This document shows positions 8,774 to 18,500 of a stretch of 64,000 nt of DNA, piece after piece. The DNA is from Sphingobacterium sp. SGR-19 (GTDB lineage: Bacteria; Bacteroidota; Bacteroidia; Sphingobacteriales; Sphingobacteriaceae), in NCBI RefSeq assembly GCF_011043555.1, contig NZ_JAAKGS010000004.1, positions 62,001 to 126,000 on the forward strand, given 5' to 3'. The stretch's first letter is position 1. Each line of letters opens with the position of its first letter. Below the pieces are notes generated by a model. The model did no database searches. It was not told the origin of the DNA and worked only from the letters and a program-made list of their open reading frames with translations. The translations under genes were made by a program, and so were the position numbers.

Positions 8774-9934
8774 CTACCTATCTAAGAGTACGCTAGTCAT
8801 AATAAAAGGTCCTATCGCTTTAGGATCGTTATCCCGAATAGGTTCAGAAATATAGTATTCGAAACTTCCGTCACGATAGTTCTTTTCGCCTCCCAATCCG
8901 GCGACGGAACAGCAGTCCATGATGGATAAGGAGCCGTCCGCCTCTGTCTTGACGAACCGTTGTAGATACTGATCATAAGCTTGTTCCCCTTTCTTCAAAT
9001 AACGCTTGTCCAAATAGCCTTTTTGAGCACCTTTAATCCACGTATAAATAAACATAATGGAGCCGGTTGATTCTAGATAATTTCCTTCTCTATCTCCTAA
9101 ATCGGTAACTTGGTACCACATACCTGTTTCCGTGTCTCTAAATTTTTCAATCGAGGCGGATAGTTCTTGTAGAATCTTGATAATTTCAGGTCGATCCTTA
9201 TGATCTTCCGGTAAAAAATCTAAAACATCTACGATGGCCATCATATACCAACCTATGCTACGTGACCAAAAGTGTGGGGAGAGCCCGGTTTTGGGGTCTG
9301 CCCAACGTTGCTGTTTGCTTTCATCCCATCCATGGAAGTAAAGCCCCGTTTCGGAGTCGTACAAATATTTCCGGACGTCCACAATCTGCAAAGCGACATC
9401 ATCAAATAGCGCTGCTTCGTTATTTTCTTTTGCATATTGTGCTAAAAAAGGTCCTGCCATGTATAAGCCATCCAGCCATACTTGATGCGGATAGACTTTT
9501 TTATGCCAGAAGCTCCCATCTTTTGTGCGTGGATGTGTGCGCATCTGTTCCCGTTGATGATCCAGTGCTATCTTGAACCGCTCCTCTTTCGTTTTTGCCA
9601 AAATAGGGAAAAGAATTTTGCCGGTATTGACGCGGTCTATGTTATACTCCAGCGGCTTATAGGTCTTGATTGTTCCATCAGCATTCACCATCGTATCTGC
9701 GTAATCATACACATAATCATAATATTTTGTGTTGTCCGTCTTATCATAAACTTGTAATATAGACTGCATCACCAGGCCGTGGCAATAGTTCCATTTCAAC
9801 GTTTTTGAAAAATCAAGCATCCACGCCTCTGGATTACGTTTCATGTCAGAATCTGCCATCTGAACATAGTTTTTTTGCCCAAAAGTTTGTATTATCATAA
9901 AAATGGAGAACATCGATAGGATTAACTTCTTCAT
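8774..9934 (-). CDS. GH105 unsaturated rhamnogalacturonyl/glucuronyl hydrolase
   Basis: The protein is 386 residues and resembles YteR/YesR of the GH105 family. These enzymes hydrolyse the unsaturated uronic acid left by pectate or rhamnogalacturonan lyases. A signal peptide ends in IQTFGQ. The alpha6/alpha6 barrel shows NIDRVNTGKILF (Asp100, equivalent to the first catalytic-site Asp) and VYPHQVWLDGLYMAGPFLA (Asp155, equivalent to the catalytic Asp of YteR). HFWSRSIGWYMMAIVDVL and GSIMFIYTWIKG are also typical. The ATG at 9932-9934 was chosen over upstream frame because the signal peptide begins there. The gene lies 109 bases before GH3 and 90 bases after a 36-bp palindrome. It probably acts on products of the two PL1-like lyases. 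Confidence 0.93.
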   Translation of the reverse strand: MKKLILSMFSIFMIIQTFGQKNYVQMADSDMKRNPEAWMLDFSKTLKWNYCHGLVMQSILQVYDKTDNTKYYDYVYDYADTMVNADGTIKTYKPLEYNIDRVNTGKILFPILAKTKEERFKIALDHQREQMRTHPRTKDGSFWHKKVYPHQVWLDGLYMAGPFLAQYAKENNEAALFDDVALQIVDVRKYLYDSETGLYFHGWDESKQQRWADPKTGLSPHFWSRSIGWYMMAIVDVLDFLPEDHKDRPEIIKILQELSASIEKFRDTETGMWYQVTDLGDREGNYLESTGSIMFIYTWIKGAQKGYLDKRYLKKGEQAYDQYLQRFVKTEADGSLSIMDCCSVAGLGGEKNYRDGSFEYYISEPIRDNDPKAIGPFIMTSVLLDR

Positions 9935-10024
9935 CTGAACGAGGTTTATATTTATATTCGGTTTATTAACGCTTTTACAACAATAAGTATTTGATAAGTA
10001 AATACATAGTAAATAGCATAAAAA

Positions 10025-10060
10025 AACAGTGCAAACGTTGCCGGCAACGTTTGCACTGTT
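10025..10060. promoter_or_regulatory. 36-bp perfect palindrome (operator and/or terminator)
   Basis: Both halves match perfectly around a CCGG centre at 10041-10044, with half-site AACAGTGCAAACGTTGCC. The inner 24 bases (10031-10054) are identical to the palindrome at 19001-19024. Each half contains AACGTT, resembling the centre of LacI-family operators. On the minus strand it is followed directly by a T tract, so it can also form an intrinsic terminator for the PA2169 gene that ends at 10096. It lies upstream of GH105. A dual role is possible. Confidence 0.75.
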
Positions 10061-10095
10061 CAATGCGTCATTTGAGCATTATCCTTGTTTGATCG

Positions 10096-10542
10096 CTAAC
10101 TAGCGCTATCGCGTAGCGCTTTAATTCTATCGTGAGAGGCTCTGATTTGTCCTGCCTGATCAAGTACCGTTTCCAATGCCTGCCCCGTCAAATCACCGCT
10201 ATCCATCACCTTTTTATAAGCAGCCTTGATGGCGTCTTCACCCCGTTCAGCTTCTTCTAAGATGCTTTTTCGATCTTTACCCCCGAACAGTGCTTTCACA
10301 TCGATCCAAGCGCGATGAATAGCTCCGGCCACGCTTTCGTCAGCTTCATCCACTTCTGTGCCATGTTGTTCTGCTAAAATAGTAAGTTGTTGAGCAAAAT
10401 GTTCACTTTGCGCGGCCGATTCTGTAAAGATGAGGTTAAGGTCGGCATTTACGGGTTCCAGATCTTCCAGTGCTTTTCTAAATCCTAGTGTGCGATCGTT
10501 ATTGATCTCTATTAAGTTCTTTAAATGTGTTATCCCTTTCAT
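10096..10542 (-). CDS. PA2169-type (DUF2383) four-helix-bundle protein
   Basis: This cytosolic protein of 148 residues is almost wholly helical, with the ferritin-like family pattern: a long first helix (THLKNLIEINNDRTLGFRKA), then ESAAQSEHFAQQL, VAGAIHRAWIDVKALFGGKD and a final EDAIKAAYKKVM helix pair. It matches the PA2169/DUF2383 group, linked in other bacteria to stress, though its function is not established. The start is the ATG at 10540-10542, which drops 14 doubtful upstream residues and has the MKGITHLKNL opening. It lies 67 bases after the PL1 lipoprotein gene and ends just before the palindrome, and it is the only non-carbohydrate gene in that operon. Confidence 0.75.
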   Translation of the reverse strand: MKGITHLKNLIEINNDRTLGFRKALEDLEPVNADLNLIFTESAAQSEHFAQQLTILAEQHGTEVDEADESVAGAIHRAWIDVKALFGGKDRKSILEEAERGEDAIKAAYKKVMDSGDLTGQALETVLDQAGQIRASHDRIKALRDSAS

Positions 10543-10609
10543 AACATTCTTGTTTGTTGTTTTATATGATAGGAACGGTTTCAAGGAATAAAAGTTTCGG
10601 AATCGGGTT

Positions 10610-12088
10610 TTAATATAACCCGTTTACCAAACCGTTGAAATATACCTCGATGTTATCATACACCTTGCTTAAATCATTTCCGTTAGCGTTCGGTAGATTG
10701 GGATCGAGTTTATTCGTAATCTCCCACGCATCAGGCATGCCGTCTCCATCGGTATCGGTCGGTGGCGTAGTTTGTGCCAACGTGGGCCAACCACCCACAT
10801 CCGTTTGGGAGTCGATAATTCCCGAATAGCCCGTTTTCGAACCGCTATAGGTTGCTGTGCCATCGCGCACCTCTTGTACCACCCGCGCGTCTACAGCATC
10901 GCGTTTATAGGAAGCTCCTGCCTTTTCCAAGACCTGCTCGTATGCTTGTTCGGCTGTGTGTGCTACCGATAAGGCTACGTATGGAAAGGGCTGATCGACC
11001 CGTGCAGCTGCCTGCGCAACACCTCCGCTGAGGTCTACCCCGGCCCAATTGTTTTGGGTGACACCGTCATGATTCCACATATAATTTCCCTCCACGAAAA
11101 ACACACCATGTCCGGGCGCATATTCCGCGGCGTTTTCTTTGGACACTTGCATGATCCGACGTGGGTTACTACGTGTGCCCGGCCCTGGTTTGTAATAATT
11201 GTTCACCATGTTGTAACTACCGTTTTCTCCTCCGTAAGCTGAGTTGGCTCCCCAGTTATAAATTACGTTGTTGCGGTAATCTACCTGATCCTTGCCTACC
11301 GGACTCATGCCGCCTGTACCCGGCCGGTTCCCACCATCAAAGCGGGGATTCCGACTGTTGTGATGTGCAATTAAATTATGGTGGAACGTGGCTCTGTTGC
11401 CTCCCCAGATGGCCCCGTAGCCGTGATCGTTTTTTCCGTGGAAGGATTGATTTAGGCTTTCCGAAAGAATGCACCATTGCATCGTAAAATCTTGGTTTGC
11501 GTAGAAGGACGAACACTCATCGATAGACCAGCTCATGGAGCAGTGATCAATAATCACGTTCTTTTGATAGCGTCCCCAAAGCGCGTCCTGTTCATTTTGT
11601 GTCAAATCACCCATTCGAAAACGCAGAAAACGGATAATCACGTTGTCCGCTCCGACAACCATTTCATAATCCTGAATACAGATACCGTCGCCCGGCGCTG
11701 TCTGACCGGCAATGGTGAGGTCTCCGTTGTTGATATTGAGCCGGCGTGTCAGCTTGATATTTCCCGAAACTTCAAAAACAATAATCCGGGATCCCGATTG
11801 TTCAATAGCTGCGCGCAAGCTCCCTGTTCCCGCATCGTTTAAGTTGGTTACTTTAATGACGCGGCCACCCCGGCCACCGGTGGTTTCTCGTCCATATCCT
11901 TCGGCACCCGGAAATGCCACAGCGGGCTCTGTCTGTTCAGGCGGCGGGGTTTCATCCTCTTCTTTTTCTATTACGGGCTCTTCCGTTTTGGATATATCTT
12001 TTCCACACGCTATCGTTGTCCACAGTAGACATATTCCGATCCAAGGAAATACGATGCTTTTTATTCGAAAGTATATATTGTTTCTCAT
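10610..12088 (-). CDS. PL1-like pectate lyase lipoprotein with calcium-type C-terminus
   Basis: This 492-residue lyase has a lipoprotein signal (LLWTTIAC, lipid Cys28) followed by an acidic proline linker, so it is probably held on the cell surface. The lyase domain repeats the pattern of the gene at 1-1074: VAFPGAEGYGRETTGGRGGR, LTIAGQTAPGDGICI, NVIIDHCSMSWSIDECSSF and FHHNLIAHHNSRNPRFDGG. The C-terminal 60 residues hold DTDGDGMPDAWEI, an acidic loop typical of thrombospondin-type-3 or dockerin-like calcium sites. It should cleave pectate at the cell surface. It lies between the PA2169 gene and the DUF4957 gene, whose terminator separates them. The signal, linker and calcium tail suggest a surface lyase; surface location is inferred. 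Confidence 0.9.
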   Translation of the reverse strand: MRNNIYFRIKSIVFPWIGICLLWTTIACGKDISKTEEPVIEKEEDETPPPEQTEPAVAFPGAEGYGRETTGGRGGRVIKVTNLNDAGTGSLRAAIEQSGSRIIVFEVSGNIKLTRRLNINNGDLTIAGQTAPGDGICIQDYEMVVGADNVIIRFLRFRMGDLTQNEQDALWGRYQKNVIIDHCSMSWSIDECSSFYANQDFTMQWCILSESLNQSFHGKNDHGYGAIWGGNRATFHHNLIAHHNSRNPRFDGGNRPGTGGMSPVGKDQVDYRNNVIYNWGANSAYGGENGSYNMVNNYYKPGPGTRSNPRRIMQVSKENAAEYAPGHGVFFVEGNYMWNHDGVTQNNWAGVDLSGGVAQAAARVDQPFPYVALSVAHTAEQAYEQVLEKAGASYKRDAVDARVVQEVRDGTATYSGSKTGYSGIIDSQTDVGGWPTLAQTTPPTDTDGDGMPDAWEITNKLDPNLPNANGNDLSKVYDNIEVYFNGLVNGLY

Positions 12089-12162
12089 TTGTATATCATT
12101 ATTAGTTCACTCCATCAACTTGCTTTGAACGTGGAGATACGATTAGATTGATATCTGTTAAA

Positions 12163-12200
12163 AGAGCCGCATCGATCAGTGATGCGGCTCTCTCAGCCTT
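12163..12200 (-). terminator. Intrinsic terminator after the DUF4957 gene
   Basis: An 11-bp perfect stem (AGAGCCGCATC, 12163-12173, pairing with 12181-12191) has a 7-base loop and is followed on the minus strand by TTTT. It lies 17 bases past the stop at 12208 and ends the susC-susD-DUF4957 unit. Confidence 0.85.
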
Positions 12201-12207
12201 TTATAGG

Positions 12208-13755
12208 TTATCGCCATCTCGCAGCGCCGATTCCGTTTAGTTTCAAATCTAGGTTATTGACCGTAAAGTCGCCATTCTCTGGATCTGTAAACTCAGGATT
12301 TAGGGACGTATAATTTCCTGTATCATTTTTGGCATTTGATACTGAACTTGCCGTGAAATTTGGTGCGTTATGGTAATTATTGCCCGAAAGCTCTGAAATG
12401 GTCGTCGCACCTTGATTTGTATAATACCCTTCACTCGCAACGATTAGATTTTTCGTAAACGATATGCTGTGATTTGCATGGCGGACATATAGGTACCGTT
12501 TTGTGTTATTGTTAATGACATTGTAAAACGTATTTTGACTAATGTTAACCTGACTCGCCACCCCTGGGAAATTTGTCGACCCGTCGCTATCCATCCGGAA
12601 TAGGTCGCGCGCAGCAGCACTATTATACACGGTGTTATCTACAAAATCAAGTTTATCGGCCATACCATGTCTGAAGTCAATAAAATCTCCACCGTCGCAC
12701 TCAATATTATGGATGATATTATTTCTAAAGGTCACGGATGACACTCTCGCCTTCTTACTCGCATAGAATATCCCTTTTACATAGTTTTTCACTTCACAAT
12801 CTTGCATTAAGAAATCGCCGTATGGATTCACGAGATCGTCATCATCGTACACAATTGTCTGGTCTGAAGCACCTCCAGTTGCATCCAGGATAAGATCTTT
12901 GAGCGTCAGCCCTGCATTCTTAGAAATCCGCACGATAGCTCCTTGGATAACTGGTTTATCATTGGGTCTATATCCCTGCAGGGTGATCGTCTTATCAATT
13001 GCAATGTTATCGTTTATGGTATATGTTCCCGGTTCGATCGCCAGTATTGCCCCTTCTTCCGCAGCAGCAATCACAGCCAAAATATCATCTTCCGCAGTAA
13101 CTTTTATTACACCCTCTCCCAACAAGGTCGTGAAGGAAACGATTCCGCGTGTCTTCTCCCCGTTTTTCAAAGTAGCCGTATACGTGACATCACTCACTAG
13201 TCCTGTGATCGTAACGGATCCTGCTGCAATTTCTGCGGAGGTCACCGTGTGACGGATATTTCCCGGCATTAAGATGATCTCGGTAGCGACTTCACCCGCG
13301 GGCCACGTTAACGTAGCCGATTCTGCTGTGAGCGTTTCGGTATCGACCTCGTTCAAAATTTGTTCTATGTCCGTCGTAAACGTTGCACTGATCCACTTCG
13401 ACTCACGGATTTCTTCGCCAATAGCCTGTACACGGACATAATAAATTGTCTCGCCCTCCAGTCCGGTAATCGTATACGGAAGCTGATCCATCGTGACACC
13501 GTCAGCCGTGGCTGCTGCCACTCCCGAAAATTCGGCATTATCGAAAATTTCAACGTTATAGGATTGCGCATTGCTTACGCGTCTCCAATTTAACCGAACA
13601 TTTGTGCGGTCTACTATCTGGGCGGTTAATTCTGTTGGCGACAATGCCCGATCGAGGTTCAATTCTGTAATTTCCTCTAAAAGGTTCTCGCTACAAGATG
13701 AGAAACCCAATCCCAAAATCATTGCGGAAAACCATATTATATATTTACATTTCAT
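12208..13755 (-). CDS. DUF4957/DUF5123-type surface glycan-binding lipoprotein
   Basis: This 515-residue lipoprotein (LGLGFSSC, lipid Cys21) has two fibronectin-III-like domains, at roughly residues 40-130 and 140-210. The C-terminal half is a parallel beta-helix from residue 230, with the pattern of DUF4957 and DUF5123 proteins (TLQGYRPNDKPVIQG, DFIDFRHGMADKLDFVDNTVYN). In Bacteroidetes utilisation loci these sit beside SusD and are thought to bind or hold polymer at the surface, in place of SusE/F. It starts 12 bases from the susD stop and ends at a terminator. No catalytic residue is visible. Binding of pectin fragments is inferred from its neighbours. Confidence 0.85.
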   Translation of the reverse strand: MKCKYIIWFSAMILGLGFSSCSENLLEEITELNLDRALSPTELTAQIVDRTNVRLNWRRVSNAQSYNVEIFDNAEFSGVAAATADGVTMDQLPYTITGLEGETIYYVRVQAIGEEIRESKWISATFTTDIEQILNEVDTETLTAESATLTWPAGEVATEIILMPGNIRHTVTSAEIAAGSVTITGLVSDVTYTATLKNGEKTRGIVSFTTLLGEGVIKVTAEDDILAVIAAAEEGAILAIEPGTYTINDNIAIDKTITLQGYRPNDKPVIQGAIVRISKNAGLTLKDLILDATGGASDQTIVYDDDDLVNPYGDFLMQDCEVKNYVKGIFYASKKARVSSVTFRNNIIHNIECDGGDFIDFRHGMADKLDFVDNTVYNSAAARDLFRMDSDGSTNFPGVASQVNISQNTFYNVINNNTKRYLYVRHANHSISFTKNLIVASEGYYTNQGATTISELSGNNYHNAPNFTASSVSNAKNDTGNYTSLNPEFTDPENGDFTVNNLDLKLNGIGAARWR

Positions 13756-13767
13756 GATTTCAACATC

Positions 13768-15579
13768 TTAAGGTTTAATTAAATGGTCGTTATTTAACAT
13801 GCCGTTGGAGCCTGCTATGAAGTTTTCCCATATTGGCCAATACTGCTGTTTATTCGGATCTTTACCGGGATAAACCAATGCATCCCAGAACTTTGTTTCA
13901 TTTTCATTTGCAACCATCGTCCACGTTTTACTCGATGTATAGCCCAATGCAGCGCCTGCGGCATCCGTATCTCCAAAATCTAAACCATAAATGGTGATCG
14001 TCTCATCATCGTCGTTAGTCTGATAGTAAATCTTTTCTGGAAGATCTGCGTACTTCCCTGTCCGATTCTCTAATTGCTCCAGTTTTTCTTTGGCTTCAGC
14101 CAGTTTGGTACCAAGCAAGTTCCAACGGATAAGATCCCCTTTACGCAACATCTCTCCTGTAAACTCTAAGGCTCGTTGATCAACAATGGCATTAAAAAAT
14201 GCTGTTTTCGACACCGTTGCTTCTGCCAGCAAGCTTTCCGCTTTTGCAGCATTTGTTGGAAAGGCCCGATCCAGTATCATTTTCAAATAAGGTGCTGCAG
14301 CCTGTGGACCATCCAGCTCGTTAATCGCCTCTGCCGCCATCAACACCACATCCGCGTAACGCATATACATCCAGTTTAGGCCATCATCATTTGTCGAGGT
14401 AACACGCCGCCCCATCCATTCGTAGCGGTACTTGCCGAAATATAAACGCCCTAAGGAAGAAGGCACCTGAAATGCCCCGGCATCAGCCACTTCACCCGCA
14501 CGATCCCACTCATAAGGAACAACGGATACGAAACGTCGTGCATCGTCTTTATCAAATTCGTACAGCATAATCGGATTTGGGCCCACAGTACCGCCACGGT
14601 TTTGTCCTGTATATTGACTTGTCTTTAAATGTCTAACACCTAAATCAAAAATGACACGGCCCCGCCCTTCACTAAAGGGGATCTCCCACATGGATTCTCC
14701 ACCCGCCGCTAGATTTTCCTGGTTAAAACGACGGAAAACTTCTTCAAAGCCCAATAAGCGTTGTGTATTGCTGTTGATGATATCCAAACATTCTTGTTTA
14801 GCTAGTGCATACATCTTCTCCTTTGAAAGATCTGGATCTTGACTCAGTCGTACTGTGCCGTCTAACCGTTGTGCATAGCCTCCTGCTGCTAATGCAAGAC
14901 GGGCACGTAAACCTTTGGCAAACGCTTTACTTGCATGCTCAACAGAAGAAGTTTTAGAGGATTCATTTGGCCAAGGCAATAAGTTCGCCGCCTCATCTAA
15001 GTCTGCCAATAACTGTTTGTAGATTGTATCCCGATCTGCCCGCGGCAAATACGTCGTCGCGGTGTTTATGGGCTCAAAACGTGCTGGTACATCGCCCCAA
15101 CCTTTGATTAAATCGTTGTACAATACTGCACGAAGAACCAGCACTTCGCCTAGAATTTGAGCCATTTGTGCATTTGTCTCCACCTCGCCATACGTTCGTA
15201 AACCCCGTATCGCCATATTCGCCCGTTCAATTCCCTCATAGAATTTCGCATAAGCATTATTGTCCGTATTCATTTGTTGGTTACCAACATTGGTATTGTA
15301 ATTACCCAATCGCGATTTATCATCGTCTATTGCTTTGAGGGAGTTGTGCACCTCCACATCGGTATTGGTGCCATAATAAACGAGGTACCGCCCCCGATAG
15401 GAGTTTGTCTCCCCAAAAGATTGAATAATTCCTGGAATGACCCCTTCCGCCAGAGCCAGTGACGAAAAAACAACCGATTCGTCCAAAGAAGATTTTGTTG
15501 GTGCTTCCAATGCATCTTTACAGGCGGTTACCGATAAAACTGTTGCTGCCAGCACGGCTATGTTTATAATTCGCTTCAT
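13768..15579 (-). CDS. SusD/RagB-type nutrient-binding lipoprotein
   Basis: This is the surface lipoprotein partner of the SusC channel, which captures oligosaccharide. It is 603 residues with a lipoprotein signal (VLSVTAC, lipid Cys20). The helical TPR-like core shows the family segments VLRAVLYNDLIKGWGDVP near residue 150, WMYMRYADVVLMAAEAINEL near 400 and ALEFTGEMLRKGDLIRWN near 470. I used the ATG at 15577-15579; a TTG nine bases upstream is also in frame. It begins 10 bases after the susC stop, an operon pair. The substrate is inferred as a pectin or rhamnogalacturonan oligosaccharide from the flanking lyase and GH105 genes. Confidence 0.95.
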   Translation of the reverse strand: MKRIINIAVLAATVLSVTACKDALEAPTKSSLDESVVFSSLALAEGVIPGIIQSFGETNSYRGRYLVYYGTNTDVEVHNSLKAIDDDKSRLGNYNTNVGNQQMNTDNNAYAKFYEGIERANMAIRGLRTYGEVETNAQMAQILGEVLVLRAVLYNDLIKGWGDVPARFEPINTATTYLPRADRDTIYKQLLADLDEAANLLPWPNESSKTSSVEHASKAFAKGLRARLALAAGGYAQRLDGTVRLSQDPDLSKEKMYALAKQECLDIINSNTQRLLGFEEVFRRFNQENLAAGGESMWEIPFSEGRGRVIFDLGVRHLKTSQYTGQNRGGTVGPNPIMLYEFDKDDARRFVSVVPYEWDRAGEVADAGAFQVPSSLGRLYFGKYRYEWMGRRVTSTNDDGLNWMYMRYADVVLMAAEAINELDGPQAAAPYLKMILDRAFPTNAAKAESLLAEATVSKTAFFNAIVDQRALEFTGEMLRKGDLIRWNLLGTKLAEAKEKLEQLENRTGKYADLPEKIYYQTNDDDETITIYGLDFGDTDAAGAALGYTSSKTWTMVANENETKFWDALVYPGKDPNKQQYWPIWENFIAGSNGMLNNDHLIKP

Positions 15580-15589
15580 TGTTTTCAAA

Positions 15590-18500
15590 TTAAAAATTCA
15601 CATTCAAACCAAATACAAAGGATCTGCTTTTCGGATAGGCCGAATAATCTACTCCCGGTGTTAACTGCGTTTTCCGACGGGTCGAGACCTCCGGGTCAAA
15701 CCCGCTATAATCGGTAAGCAGAAACAAGTTATAACCTGAAGCATAAATCCGTAAATTTTGCATTTTCAGTTTCGAGGTAATGGATTCCGGAAAAGTATAA
15801 CCGATCGTCGCAGTAGAAAGCCGTAAGAAAGAGCCATCCTCTACCGCCCAGTCGGTAAATGTAAACGAGCGAGTATACGGCGACCACATAGTGGTATTCG
15901 CATTCATCGCTTCCAGCTCCGCCGGATCGTTACTGATCGTACCATCAGGGCGAAGATTTGTCCAGCGCGAACCGCTTGCTACTTCTCCGATCATGTTGCG
16001 GGAATTATACTGACTGGTTGACGTATATTCTATTTTGTTGGCGTTATAAATATCATTGCCATAGCTCCAAGTAAAATAGGCTGCCAGATCAAAATTGTAA
16101 ATCCGCGAGGTGATCGAAAAACCACCGGTATGTAATGGATTCGCGTTTCCAATAAACTCTCGATCGGCTTCTGTTATTATACCGTCCCCGTCCAAATCTC
16201 TCAATTTCATCGATCCGGGACGGATCAAGCCAATCTCATCCTTCGCATTAACTACCCCCTCCTTCAAGATCCATTGATTTGCTTCCGCATCATAGCCTTT
16301 AAAATCAGACACTTCATATCGGCCATCACTTTTATAACCATACATCCGTCCGATGGCCTGACCCTCTATCGCTATATAGTCACTATTTATCGCACTTGAC
16401 GCCCATCCCGAACTTTCTATATAATTTTCTAACGAACCTAGGCTTAACACTTTATTTCGGTTAAAAGCGATATTCGCGTTTAGAGATAGGTCAAAATTTG
16501 TTTTACGGACAACGGCACCATTCAAAGAAAGTTCGATACCTCTGTTTTCTGTATCTCCCAAATTACGGAACTGATAGTCATAACCTGTTCCAGATGTGGG
16601 GAATTTAATTAGTAAATCTTTCGTCTTATTGAGATAGGCATCAATAGTTCCACTTAAGCGGCCATTCCACAAGGTAAAGTCTAAACCGATATTCCGTGTC
16701 ACGGTTGTTTCCCATTTTAGATCGGGATTGGCCATAATTTTCGATGCAGCCCAATAGTTACTATAGCCGTTCACCCAATGTGTTGTGCTATTTACAAGCT
16801 CTTGCACCAATAAGCCCGAAGGAATACGGTTATTTCCCGCAGATCCGTAGCTCGCCCGAAGCTTCAGATCCGTTAGCCAATTTTTTGCATCCAATAAGAA
16901 TTCCTCATCGGATAGTCGCCAAGCTCCGGATACGGAAGGAAAATAGCCCCAGCGGTTTTCTGGTGAAAACTTCGAGGATCCGTCGGCACGGAAAGTTGCA
17001 CTCAACAGATATTTTCCTTTAAAGTCATAATTAGCACGTCCAAAAAAGGATAAAAGTTTATCATCTGGGTCGAAATAGTTGTTTACAGAACTAGGTATCC
17101 CCTGTGTTGTCAATTTCCGAGCGTCATCAAACAAAAAGGATTCGGGAAAATTGTGAATGGCATTGGTCAACACTTGATTTTCAGTAAATAAATACTCTTG
17201 CCCAACCATTACATTCAACTTATGGTCTTCGCCCATCATACCATCCAAGGTATATGTAGCTGTATTCGTATTCCGCCAACCGTTACGGTTGGTATTGGTC
17301 AAGATAAGCCCCGGTTTGCCTTGGTGGTCCCCCGCCGGTACATTTCTTACATAGTAAGTTGTTGCACCATAAAACCGGTCTTGATCGTTCCGGTAGTTAT
17401 CGTAACCAAACTCGGAGCGTAAACGGAGGTTCGGCAACACCTGATAGGAGAGGGCTGCATTTAAGTTAACCGTTTTCCGTCTGTAATATTGATCGTTATC
17501 GGAAATGGCTACAATTGGGCTGTATAGATTAAAGTCGTCATCTGTTTCGGTCGTTGTGGTTAGGCCGGCTACCGGAAATGGTGGATATAACATGGCGTAC
17601 TTCAACCGGGAATCGGCCGAAGAAACTTCGTTCTGCTCGTTCATCCCGCCACCATTAACCTGTGTATCCGAATAACGTGCGCCAATATCCAATGTTAAGC
17701 CATCGTACAACTTATGATTCAGTTTAAAATTCGCATTGTGCCGTTGGAAGTCAGACATCTGCATAATCGCCCGGTCTTTTACAAAGCTATGGCTCACACT
17801 AAATCGTGTTTTTTCTCCACCACCGCTGAGGTTTAAGTTTTGGTTGTAGGTGTTGCCTGTTCTTCCGAATATAATCTCCTGCCAATCATTCGGTTCGACA
17901 TCTGCATAAAGATCGATATCCTGATAATTTCCAAAATATTGGGTGTAGTTTTCAGGCTTGTTGGCCAAAAGCGAATGTTCATATTGCCAGGTAACATAGT
18001 CTAGTGGAGACAGTACGTCAAGTTTGTTGGCCAGGTTGCGGGAACCGGTAAACACGTTGAAACTGATAGCGGTCTTCCCGGATTTGCCGCCTTTGGTCGT
18101 AACGAGAATAACGCCGTTAGCACCGCGGGCACCATATATCGCTGTGGATGATGCATCCTTTAAGATATCAATAGACTCGATGTCCTGCGGTGCAATGTCC
18201 GCGATCGAGCTGACAGGAAAACCATCGACAATGTATAGCGGCGAGTTATCTTGCGTAATCGATCCGCCACCTCGCACCCGAACGGTCAGTTCCGCATCGG
18301 GCGACCCTTCCGTTGTATTAATATTCAGACCAGCTACGCGTCCTTGGATCGCCTCTAAAGCCGAAGAGACAGGGGCTGCGGTAATCGTTTTCGCATCTAC
18401 CGAAGCCACCGCTCCAGTCAGGTCCTTTCGCTTAACGGCACCATAACCGATGACGACGACTTCGTCCAAACCGGCTGCATCGACTTGCATCGTCACCATA

